The notes below the pieces were generated by a model. It made no database searches. It was not told where the DNA came from and worked only from the letters and a program-made list of their open reading frames with translations. From Aphidius gifuensis (lineage: Eukaryota; Arthropoda; Insecta; Hymenoptera; Braconidae), in assembly GCF_014905175.1 (NCBI RefSeq), contig NC_057791.1, positions 21,366,537 to 21,430,536 on the forward strand: a stretch of 64,000 nucleotides of DNA, in the 5' to 3' direction. A program made the translations under genes and the position numbers. Below, piece by piece: positions 13,500 through 25,041 of the stretch (the first letter of the stretch is position 1; each line of letters begins with the position of its first letter).

Positions 13500-15827
13500 A
13501 TGGCATTGGAAATACCGTCATGGTTGAACAATCAATTTATCGAGCGAATTTTAAAAAAGTCAGAAAATGATGATTCAATTCGGGTAGTAAATATCGTCAC
13601 AAAACCAGCGACAAATAAAGGTGACAATTATACGAGTCAAATGTATCGTACAACTGCAAATTTTATGCGTCATCAAGGCTCAAAACAAATAACTGATAAA
13701 AAATCACTGATTATTAAAACGACATTGCCAGATGGTCCGAATAATAATTTGGTGAGTTTTTAAATGATTTTTTATTCAAATAAAAATCCAAATTTTATAT
13801 TTTAAATTATTAAAATATTAAATTTGATATTGAGTCATCGAAATAATATAAATTTGAAAACTAAAAAAACATTTTATTAATTATTTTTCAAATGAAGGTT
13901 CAAGAAGCTGGACTTTTTGATATTGAAATAAAAATGATGACAAATACACTAAGAGACATGGAGAGTTTATTGAAAGATAAAAAACTTGCTGGTAAATGTT
14001 ACTACACACAAGATGCAAACCCAGTGATGTTGGTCATTGAAGACTTGGCACCATTGGGTTTTAGAATGGCTGATCGTCAAGCTGGCTTGGATCTTGAACA
14101 TTGCATGCTTGCCATAAGTGGTATTGCCAAATTTCATGCTGGTTCTGTTGCAGCATGTGAAAAGGTTGGACTTGAAAAAAGCTATATATACATAAATACA
14201 ATTAACTTTTAAATAAAATTATAATTTAGGAACCAAAATATAAAGAACAATATCACAAAGGAATATTCAACAGTTCCCATCCAAAAGAAATGAAAAGATT
14301 TTTCATCGGTGGAATGAAAGGACTGGCAAGTGTAATGAAAAATTGGACAGATGTTGATCAACAATATGCTGATAAAATGATGAGTGTAGCAGAAGTGTCA
14401 TATGATCGAGCATCTGATTCAACAATTCTTGATGATAATGAATTTCATGTTATTAATCACGGTGATTATTGGGTCAACAACATGTTATTTCGTTACGACA
14501 ACGAAGGCAAAGTTATCGATCACATTTTAGTAAGTATACTCAAAATTTAACACAATATAATTTTAATCGAGATAAGATAAATAAATCTCTCAGCAACATG
14601 ATGCTCATTGTATTCGTGTTGTAACAATATATTATTAGTTTTTCAATAGCGCATGTTAGTTTTATTTTTTTCAATTTTTATTTTCATTGTAAATTCAGTC
14701 TCAGAGAAACGAATGAACCAACAACTCATCCTTACTTTTTTGCACTCTGTATTTTACACAAAGAATTGAAAAATAAAAATAAAAAAACAATAATAAAACA
14801 GAATAGATAATAGTATGATGAGACAGAGGGTTATGTAGAGTCATGCAGCGTGAATAATGCAATGAACTTGTTCGGGATTCGATTTTGCAAACGTTGAATT
14901 CTATACATTGACAACTACTTGATTGTGGAACCACCTTTACATTATGCTCTTCGTCTTATACCTGTCCGCCTTTTTTCAATCCAGTCAGCACTCTCGACTT
15001 TTACGAGTTTCTAAACACGAGTCTTCAAACCACCACACTATTTTTATTATTTTTTCTTTTTTCTTAGCTACTTTTTTTTATCTCTTTTTCCATTTTATTT
15101 CGAAACAAAAATTTACTTTATTATTAATTCAGTAGATTTTATATATACTATACTCAAGATAGCATTTTTTTTTTTTTTTTTTTTTTTTTTCTTTTTTACA
15201 TTGAGATTGTATCATCTTCAATCTGTTCGATTGAAAGTACTCAGATTGAAAGAAAAGTTTGTGTATCGATACTGGAATCAATGAATTTTTTTTTATAATG
15301 AAAAATAAATTGAATAAAATTATATTGTCATGCTTTCAATAAATGAAAAGCTAAAAATAAATTTCTAAAAGATTTCAGCTAAAAAAAAAAAATACTATAC
15401 ATTTTGTTATTTAAAACTACAGGTGGATTTTCAATTGTGTTTATATGGCTCACCAGCAATTGATCTAAGTTATTTTTTCAACACAAGCCCATCTGAAGAA
15501 GTACTTCAAAAATACTATGACAAACTTATCAATGAATATCTCACGATTTTATCAGCAACAATGAAAAAAATTGGATGTAAAACATCACCACCAACATTGG
15601 CTGATCTTAAAAAATCACTAAATCAAAAAGAAATATATGGTTTTGTAGCTGCTTGTACAATTCTTCCAATAGTTCTTGTTGATAAAGCTGACGCTCAAAA
15701 TCTTGAAGAAATTTTGGGTGATGATGAATCGCCATTTAACAATAAAGCATACATGAATCCAGCCTACGAACGTGCAATATGTCGTAGGCTACCAAATTGG
15801 AACAGACTAGGATTACTGGATGCCTAA
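13500..15827 (+). CDS. EcKinase/CHK-like small-molecule kinase, four exons
   Basis: Exons are 13500-13751, 13898-14164, 14230-14529 and 15423-15827. All junctions are phase 0, giving 407 residues, the usual size for this insect family (ecdysteroid-kinase-like, CHK/DUF1679). The start is fixed by an in-frame TAA at 13485. Family hallmarks: KGDNYTSQMYR near residues 40-50 (nucleotide-binding loop), the ATP-binding lysine in SLIIK (K73), VIEDLAPLG at 130-138, the catalytic HGDYWVNN at 250-257 (D252, N257), and the metal-binding VDFQ at 274-277 in place of the DFG of protein kinases. There is no signal peptide or membrane segment, so it is probably cytosolic. Relatives phosphorylate ecdysteroids or detoxify foreign compounds; the substrate here is unknown. 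Donors at 13752 (GTGAGT) and 14530 (GTAAGT) are strong. The donor at 14165 (GTTGGA) is weak but starts a 65-bp intron that restores the family sequence. The gene appears intact. Confidence 0.93.
14530..15422 (+). other. Third intron of the kinase gene
   Basis: This 893-bp GTAAGT..CAG intron is much longer than the other two (146 and 65 bp). It contains a run of about 27 T at 15163-15190 and no exon-like sequence. The open frames inside it are low-complexity or lack conserved content. Confidence 0.85.
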
Positions 15828-15905
15828 TTATCATAAAGATAAATAATCAAATAATCAACTAATCAAAAATATATCAATCTATAATTATCACTAATTTAAA
15901 TTGGG

Positions 15906-15911
15906 AATAAA
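15906..15911 (+). terminator. Poly(A) signal of the kinase gene
   Basis: AATAAA lies 79 bases after the kinase stop codon, a normal distance for an insect 3' end. More AATAAA strings follow within 40 bases, so the exact cleavage site is uncertain. Confidence 0.5.
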
Positions 15912-18900
15912 TTAGCAAATGGAATAGCACAAAAATAATAAATAAAGCTATATGTATATGAAATGAAACCTGATGAATTGAATTTCCTAATATTCATTGT
16001 ATTGATTCTTAATGTGATTTTCTTTGACAGACTTATGTGAAGAGCAGTCGGATATTTCAAACAATACACAGACCACGCATGTTACAGATACAGATTCTGA
16101 TATACTGGATGGAATTGAATGGACGATTAACTATGGAAGTTAATTAATGTCATGATAACCTAGGAAATTGCGTTTTAGCTTTCAATTTTCTGGGAGCATG
16201 TGTTTGCATGACACACAATATACTATTATCACGGTCAATTCAATATATACTACTGTAGTTTAACTTGCACATGTATAACTAAAATCAATCTGATAAATTT
16301 ATATATGGAAAATCTAATTAATCAATTATTTATTGTTATTAACTTGTATTGTTGTTATTAAAATTATAATCATACTTGATTATAAACTTTTTCAGTAATA
16401 AATATCAACAATACAAAACTTTTCATCATAATTGATATGAAAATTCGTGCTAATTTTAATTTGATATAAAATTTATACTTGGAAATTATTTACAAACAGT
16501 GTTATTTAATAGTGAACTTTGCTTTTAGTAATATTAGATATAACTCAATTAACCGAAGATATTAAAGCAAGATAAATAATAGTATTATTTAATAATAATA
16601 TTTTTGTAATATACATATTGTTTGGAAATAAAAATTGCAACTAAATATTTTGAATATTTTGAATTCTATCAAAGTTATTGCATAGTCAACAGATTGGTGG
16701 TTGATTTCAAAGTACAGGATATTAGATACTTGGATAGGATTCTTGATCTTCAAAGAGAAACCAATATCCATGCGAATAAAGCCAATACATGTCGAATAAC
16801 TCGGGTCCAAAATAGGCAAATACCTGGGCAAATTCTTGTAAACATATATGTTGTAAGCACAATATATAGCTGTACATTAACTATATTAAAAAATTTATAT
16901 AAATTTAAAAATCAATGCTATATAAACAAGTAAACTGCGTGTAAAAAAAAAAGTCAAAATTTGTAAAAAATATACTTGTAAATTTCTATTATAAAAACAA
17001 TAATAAAAAAATATTTTTAAAAATAGTTGAATAAAAATTTAATTAAATCAAAATATTATATAAAGTTTTTTTCTGTTATTTAAATTATTTATAAAACAAA
17101 CAAATAAATATTTCAAACATTAATCAGACACCATAAAGTTTTAAGATGCAAAAAGATTACAATACTCAACTTATTGTAAAGAAATTGAGAATAAAATACA
17201 AAGAGATATTTCAACTTAAGCTACAAATTCATGTAACATCTAAAGAAAGTGTTTTAAACAATTTCAAGTTAACAACAAAGATATAAGAGAAATAGTGATG
17301 GATATAAAATAAATAAATTGAATACAAAATATACAAAATGAATACAAAAACATTAAAATCTGTAGCAAAACACCCTGAGGGTTTGAGCAATCAACCAGTT
17401 GTATTCATAAACTATATACAGCGTCTGTCATGAACTTTACATTCAAGCTATTGACAATATTCTCATGATAACAACAAATAACAAATAATAATAATAATAA
17501 TAATAAACTACAGGTTGCGGACACAATAAAGCTCGTATCATCCACAGAATGAGGTGTGACAAGTTTTGAATTAAGCTCAAACTATATCAATAAATATGTG
17601 TTTTACATTTGATGTGTTCAAACAATTCATTTACCATGTTAAAAATAATTATAATAATATATTTAACATTGAATAATTGTCATTGATGTAAAATGTATTG
17701 ATGAAAATTTAATGGATAACTTCAAGTACATACTTGAAGCCTTTCAAAAAATTTTAACTCAATCAATTTTGATGTAAAATTAATACTGTTAACAGAGCAT
17801 CATTATCTGTTATATTATATTTTGAAGCTACCAATTGGCCATAAGATGAAACTAAATATTCGAATTTTCAATATAATATTTATGTATATTTATACAATAC
17901 TGCTGAAGATAAGATATGACATGTTCAAGTTTCAGAATATTGCAAGCCACAATTGGCCCAAGTTGAGGGTAGTTGGTTCGAATAGATCAAACGTTTTTTG
18001 CATACTTAAAAAGCTGCGTAAAAAATCAATATAAAATGCTTCTAAAAAGTACATAAATATTTCTTGTCAACTAAAATTAATCCAACAGCTAAATTTTGAA
18101 AATAAAAAATAAAATAAATATGTTGAAATTTTTTTTTACGTTGATGTTTGAATAAAAAATTAAAGGATGATATAAATTGGTAATGAAGTAAAATATTTAT
18201 CAAGTGAAAGAGAATATGAAAAAAAAAAAAAAAAGTAAAAAATAACTGGTACAATTTTTACACGCATAATATTGGGTTGATGTTAAAAAAATTTGTCAGT
18301 AGGCTACCGAGTTTTGATAGTGTCGAAAATTTTAATCAAAATGTGCATCCAATTTTCATTGAGGGATTTTAAAAATTTTGTGAGTAATCAATCAGTTGAG
18401 CTTGGACATATTTGAAATGGAATAAAATATTGCGTGAAGGCTAAACAAATATTGTAGTTGTGTAATAAAAGCGTTATGAAATATTTAAATTGTTACTTTG
18501 TAGAAATAAATTTATTAATTTATCCCATTTGTATTTATAATAAAACATTGTTTCAATACACCACAAAATAAAGAGGTATATGTTTATATCAGTGAACTGT
18601 TGTATGAAAAGTTGTGTACTGTTTTAACTTGTCAAAAGTTACAATAGCTCAGGGCTATTTCAATTTTTTTTTCTTCAAAGATATAATTCACGTTCAACAG
18701 TTACGAACAGTTCAATCCGCAATTGGAAATATTCCAAAATGCTCTGAGCTGAATATAAAAAAAGATGGCTTTGAATATAAAAGCAGCAAATCGATGAAGA
18801 AAATAAAACTCACCTGGCATTGTTGAAATTAATTTTCATCCAAAAAAAAAAAAATAAAAGAAAGCTACTGTGCCGCCAAAATAATTTTCAATAATAATAT

Positions 18901-21900
18901 TTTTATAATAAATTAAAAATATTATTATTATAATTTAATAATACTAAAAAAATATAAATGACTTTTTGATAAATTTAAAATATTTTTATAATAAATTATA
19001 AATAAACATCTTTCAAATATTTTATTTATAAAAAAACTTTATATATTTTTTTTTTCTATAGTTTATAAAAGAGTTTTTTATTCCGGAAGAAAAAAAAAAT
19101 TTAATAATACCATCGTTGGTAAATTATAAATTTTTTTTTTGTTTGATCCCATCAAAAAGAGTTTTTAACGCACTTAGCATAATTTTTAAAAAGCGACCTT
19201 GTGATGGCTTTCTATAACCACTTAATGGCTGAAATTTTTTTTTTTCATTTTTTTCTTAAACATTTTACTTTTCTCATGGAATTTTTCTACATTGCGCGTC
19301 TTCAACATTTTATATCTTATAGAAACTTGCATTATCCTATATTTTATTATGATTTTTCTTTTTTTTTTTTTTTTAATATTTTTTGAACCGACTTGTTCGT
19401 GTCCTTAACCATCCCATCTACTGTGGTACTTCACTTTACTTGAAAACTAGTACAACATTCATTCGTCTCGCGTCGATTTTTTATTTTTTATATTTATATA
19501 AATTTTTATTTTATTTTATATATGTATTTGGTATTTCATAGACATAAAATACAGTATGGACTGTGAAGAAAGTCGAACGATTGCCTTGATATAACATTAT
19601 TGCTCTCGGAAGGAAAAATGAGAAAATGAAAAAAATATAAAATTGAGATGCTGCAATAAAATTTCGAACATATATAACTATATATATTGGTATATATAAA
19701 GAAGAATGAAAAGAATGCAATGTATAGTAAGGTGAAGGTATTTTGAGTATGTCGTGTTCACCATTACTACATGCATATAGTTTTTTTTTTTATTTATTTT
19801 TTTATCGATAATCTTTTAACCCTGTAAAAAAGTAAAAAGTTTTTTTTTTTTATATCGAGAAAACGACTTTTCAACCAGTTCTATCCATCCGCATGTCTAT
19901 CGTCATGTTTATTATTCATTGATGCAACATCAAGTATAAGATAATATAAATTCTATTGTTTATGCATTAGCAAAAATCTTATATTTTTTATCTTTTTTAA
20001 AACACTCAATTTTTTCAATCTGACCAACCAATTGTTATTTTTTTTTTTCCTCTATCTTTTGTATAAAAATTATACATTAAATTATCAATAAAACAAAAAA
20101 AAATGAAATACATTATTCTATAGAAATTCTATATATCTGGTAAAAAAGAAAAAAAAGTATAAAAATTTTCAAAACAAAAAATAAATAAAAGACACAATGA
20201 CTAAGTATGTAAATTAAAAACGACGACAGAAACTCATTTCTCACTCGTGGTCTTTGCAGTTTACATATACTGCATAGTAATTTTTTTATTTATTTTTTTT
20301 TTTGAATAACTATTATTATTATTTCAGCATGCAAATGACAATTTTCCTGTGCACTAGACTATATAGCGTAGGTTTGGGCTAGCAAAACAATAGTGATGCA
20401 ACCCCACAGAGGGGTATGAAACAAAAAAAGATGAAGAAAAAAAGAAAAATTAAAGAACAAAAAAAAGAAAAAAAAAAAGAGACAGAGAGAAATATGAGAG
20501 ATGATGCGCGTTAATCCATGGTTATATTTGTAAGCCAAAAGAAAACTGGTCGCTTGTATTTGTCCGACCCACTTGCTGATTGCATTGCACATAGTAATCT
20601 TAGTTTTTATGTATATATATAAAACCAACAAACAACAGTATAGAGTTTGAATGTTGCTGGGGGTGTATACCAAAAGAATATAATATATAGAAGCTTTGGA
20701 TAGTAAAGTGAGAATAAATATATATATGTATATCGAAGGGTTGGCTTATGCAGTGACAACTATATTATACAACACAACCAGATATACAGACAACGACTTG
20801 ATAACGAGGTCATGACACTACGACCTGGTATTTTACATACCATCGAATATAATCTGCCTGCTTTCTATCCCACACACACTTGCAATCCTCTACTTTATAC
20901 TGTCAAAACAGTAAAAATAAAAAAACATAAAATGAAAAATATTAAATTAAACACTAAAGAAAATATGACACAAAATTCATACCCAAGTTTTTTAAATAGA
21001 ATATCAAAAAATTTAATCAACGATATATAGTTTTAGATGTTTAATATTATTTTTATAATATAGCTAATAATGTATTTTTTTTTATTTTTTTTTCTCTGAT
21101 GAATGCCGCAGTGAGTTACATCAAAACTCAGTAATTACAAATCGAGAAAATTTTTTACATAGATGTTATGTCCTGTACATAGCATTTAGAAGTTGATTAA
21201 TTGAAATTTTTTTTTTACCAGAAAGGTAAATTACATTGAAAATGAGAAAAGTTAAATTAATTTTATATACATATATATTTATATAATATATATAAAATTT
21301 TATGATTAAAGTTTTCAATTAATTATTATGAGAAAAAAAAATAAATAACATTAATGAATAATGTAATTTATATTGAGATTTAATTGATAAAAATATTTAT
21401 GAAAAGTTTGTGTTTCATTGACATATATAAACGTGATATTGGCTATTAATTATTATATATTGATGAAGCAAAATGGATGGTGAAATTTATTAAAACTGTC
21501 AGTTAAAATTGAATAATAATAAAATAGCTATTGTGGTAATTTTTAAATATTCAAAATATCAAAATACACCGAGTGAATAAATACTAAAAAAGAAAAAATT
21601 GAAATTATTTTTTAAAATAAAATAAACAATAGAGATAAAAATCGCAACAATGGTGCAAGATAATTATTGATTAATTCAAAATTATAATGAGTAGACAGTT
21701 AATCAATAAGTCAGCATAAATAAATTTTAAAAATAAAGAACACAAGTATCAAGGGAATTACATTAATTTAATTGAAATCTTCAATGTCGCAATTTTGTTG
21801 TGCTTGAAACAAGAAGTTGGCGGCTTTCAATGCTGAACACTGTCAAGTGAAACGCATCATCAACTCAAACGTGGTTCTAACTCATTCCCTTCTTTGCCCC

Positions 21901-22834
21901 TCTTATCATCGCCAAGTTGCCTTTTCCAACTTCCTTCTTACTTTTGCAATGAGAAAAGCTTGTAACGCCTCTGAGACTCAAGTGTCGCACACGTCAAGCT
22001 TGTACAATTACGCCGTTGGGTTTTGCCTCATTCATGAAACCCTTCTTGACGTCTCATCAATTCAAATGGCGTCCTCATCGTTCCACCCACTACACCAAAT
22101 ACACTTCTTCCCATTTCATTCTCAACACATTCGTCTTGTCTACAGTGTTTTTTTTTTTCTTTTATGTATATATTTATTTTTTATTTTTTTTCTTCTTAAG
22201 AAACGAGACACTTTTGTCTAGATTTTCATGCATTAATTATATACAATTTTATTTAAACAACTCAAGAGTCAATTCATGAAATATAACATTCTACATATGT
22301 ACTTGCACTCTTTAATTTATATTTCTTTGTATAAAATAAAACAACAATTTATTTTATTTGCAAAATTTGATAATTAAAATAAAATGAATTTTTTAATTGA
22401 AATTTTTTTGATATATTTAATAACTGCATCATTTCTAATCACGATTGTTATTGAAATAAAAAAAATCGTATTTTATTTTTTTATGTTTATTAAAATTTTC
22501 AATAAATTTAAAATAAATATCCATGGAAGAATTTAATCACCAATAATAATTTAACAAGATATTCATTTAACGAGGGAAAAATTTATTCGGATTTTTTTTT
22601 TAACCTGTAGTATTTTTCATTAGAGGACATTGAATAATTGCATTAAATCCTTCGTGTTTTTCAATATCGTAAAACAATATTTAAAAAATGTTGAAAAATA
22701 ATTAAAACATTGCAAAAAATTAAACACTAATGTTATTTAAAAAGTTTTTTTAAAATTACACACGTCAATGTCATGAGTCAATGGACAAAAATTCAAATAA
22801 AAAAATAACAAATATAAATAATTATTTGACTTAC
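15912..22834. other. Long region without recognisable gene
   Basis: Mostly AT-rich spacer. The frame at 16622-16933 (+) has unusually balanced composition but no in-frame ATG, no recognised domain and no clear splice acceptor. A second frame at about 18614-18826 (+) ends in a Lys/Ser-rich stretch and is equally unassigned. An (AAT)n microsatellite lies at 17484-17506. The interval 21800-22140 is richer in G+C but its long frame starts with TTG and is unrecognised; it may be regulatory. If the - strand exon at 22835-22937 belongs to a gene continuing leftwards, this region and the kinase gene would lie within one of its introns. Confidence 0.5.
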
Positions 22835-22937
22835 CAATGATGCTTCTAATTGTTGGCATAGCTGAAGGTTCAGCTCTCAAAACTTGTGTTCCTCCAAACA
22901 TCGCCAGTAAGACACCAAATAACGTTATCCTAGCCAT
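22835..22937 (-). CDS. First coding exon of a secreted or membrane protein (partial)
   Basis: Read on the - strand, an ATG at 22937 opens MARITLFGVLLAMFGG, followed by TQVLRAEPSAMPTIRSII. This is a clear signal peptide with basic start, hydrophobic core and likely cleavage near the Ala of LRA. The exon ends at 22835 with a consensus GTAAGT donor in phase 1 (34 codons plus one base). A good acceptor (TTTTGTTAATAG) lies just upstream at about 22980, so an earlier untranslated exon is likely, possibly from the promoter-like island at 29.6 kb. Translation past the donor becomes Tyr/Leu/Phe-rich, supporting the splice site. No following exon is recognised to the left, implying a very long intron. 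PTI followed by Ile just after the signal peptide recalls lachesin-type immunoglobulin proteins, whose genes have huge introns, but the match is too short to name it. Confidence 0.6.
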
Positions 22938-22979
22938 GTTGGTTTTATTTTTTCACTCAGCCATGAGTCACCCAGTTTT

Positions 22980-24952
22980 CTATTAACAAAATAATTCCAA
23001 AATGAAAAAAACTTTCAATTTAATAAAGTTATAAAATTATTTATTTATGAATAAAACAATGAAGCTATGGTCTTTTATGAACTCTCGTATTTTTAACGTT
23101 ATTTTTAAGATTAAAAAATAAAAAAAACGATATAATTTTATTTTTGAATTTTTATCTAAAACTTCAAGATGTATAGATATAGCATCGAATACCGGCATTT
23201 TGCTTGGGAAAAAAAAAAAAAAATAATAGTAAACTCACACAGAGATATTATTTTCTCTTAAAAAACCAGGTCATAGTAACCACTCCCTTTTTCACATCCC
23301 CCAGTATTATACTCCACATCTAGAGCCGCGTTTGGATGCACTTAATAACCCTTTCGATTTTCTCATCCTACTTCATGCCAGTTCCCAGAAGACAAAACGC
23401 TTCGAACAACAGAAAAAGTTATCAAGAGATAAACGATGGACGAAAGCCAAGAGAAAAATAGTGACAAAATCTATGTGAATGACTTGCAAGTCATGCATGA
23501 AAATATGATTCTTATTTTTTTATCTATAAATAACAAAACAAAAAAAAAACAATCAGAAAAGTAAAACAATAAGACTTTTCAAAATGGATTGTCATCGATT
23601 TGATCAGTTGAATGACCAAGTGGATCAATAAATATGTAGCTAGGGAAAGAAAAATAAACTTTAATTTTATTTACCAAGAAAATTTATAGAATTAATTTAA
23701 ATTGTATGTTTGCTGGTGAAAAAACAATTAGTAAATTAAATCTAGAGTATTTTGCAAATTTGTCAGTGGTTCTTTTGTTTAAAGATAAATATCCTGAAAA
23801 TTTTGGTGCATCCCTTTTGTCGAATTTTCCAAAAGGATTGGTTGAAGCTGATTTTAAAACTCGTCTATCTTCGGTGATACGCATGAGCTTTTATTCAGTA
23901 TCTCATTTTTCACCCATACCAAGTAATTTCCCTTTATCCCTCACAGAAAGTACGAAAATCTATTCGAGCAGAGTCTCTTCTGTGACCAGCAGCATTCACC
24001 CTGAAAGATTTCTTTCTCCAGACGAGGTAAACATTCTACACACAACGATAGGCTACAAAGCGAATTTTTTTTTTTTTTTTTAGTCTTTTTTTAACTTTGG
24101 ATAAAGGTAAATCTCTTTATAATTCCCCCAATGTGTCGTTCGATATCTGTTTTAAAATATCTCATGTTTTAATTGCAAATAAATCCTAAGGATTTTTTTT
24201 TTTTATTTTCTGATAAACGACTTTTACTGTGACACATTTTTGATAAAGAAAATAAAATCCAATATGTTATATTGATGTATTTTTTTTTTCTTTTTAATTG
24301 TTTAAAAATATAGTTGAAAATAAAAATAAAAAAATAAAAACATTCGGTGAACAAAACATCTTAATGAAACGATTTCTTCAACATTTTTTAATTTTTATTT
24401 TATTTTTTGGTTCGTTCAACTAGAGGCAACTTTATCCTCTTAGAAACGTCCAATTTCTTCACTTGTTTACTTTTGAGGGGTAAGCTGGGGAGATGTAGTT
24501 TGAGAAAAAAATAAAAAGAAATAAATAAAAAGAAGTGGGTTAGGCACGAGCTATCTTGTACATCACACTCAGTAAATACCACCACTCGCCGGACAAGATT
24601 TCCAATTGAAGAATATCCGACAAATAGACCGCACCCTCTCGACAATTTAATTGCAAAGTTCGTTTTGTTCAAAATGACAACAACTTATTCTATTTTATAT
24701 ATCATTTCATCTTCAAACTCTCAGTCAACATTCCTTTTTTTCTTTAAATATTTATTTTATTTAAAATTTATATCATTAAATATTTTGAATACAAATATCA
24801 ATTTCTTTTTTGTTTTATTTATTTAATAAAACTTGAATTCATTTAATCTAAAGAATTTGCTTTAAATTTTAAAAAAATTATTAAATTTATTCAGTTAGCT
24901 AAAAGTATGCAAATCGATTAACTAAAAAGTCTATTGATTGAATCTAATCGTT
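22980..24952. other. Region without recognisable gene; two opposed short frames
   Basis: An ATG-initiated 66-codon frame on the - strand (23884 to 23684) has a hydrophilic, protein-like composition (for example GKFDKRDAPKFSGY). A + strand frame of 125 codons covers the same DNA (23706-24083). Neither is recognised nor has splice support, and at most one can be real. The interval 23270-23470 is relatively GC-rich and noncoding. Confidence 0.45.
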
Positions 24953-25041
24953 TCAAACCGAGCCATCTCGTAGTTCATCAATTATCACTGTGTCATTTGT
25001 CAAACGAAAACCTGTCAAGCCAGTCTCATCAGCAATATTAC
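24953..25041 (-). CDS. Candidate terminal coding exon (unrecognised)
   Basis: On the - strand a pyrimidine-rich acceptor (TTTATTTTGGACAG) precedes an open frame beginning NIADETGLTGFRLTNDTV and ending IIDELRDGSV at a TGA (24955-24953). The exon is near 40% G+C in a roughly 20% neighbourhood, and an AATAAA follows about 65 bases after the stop. Its first two bases complete a codon, so it requires a phase-1 donor upstream; the start exon at 39523-39583 has exactly that phase. The protein is not recognised. A caution: CAG|GTAATA at its edge could itself be a donor, and the + strand is also open here, encoding a Ser/Lys/Pro-rich peptide. Confidence 0.35.

Noticed and set aside
16622..16933. 103-codon + strand frame of balanced composition
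   Set aside because: It has no in-frame ATG (it starts at TTG), no clear splice acceptor and no recognised domain, so it was kept only as a remark.
17930..18020. tRNA-like GGTTCGAAT sequence
   Set aside because: No matching acceptor, D-arm or anticodon stems can be drawn around it.
23684..24083. Opposed 66- and 125-codon frames as genes
   Set aside because: They are unrecognised, mutually overlapping, and lack splice or UTR support.
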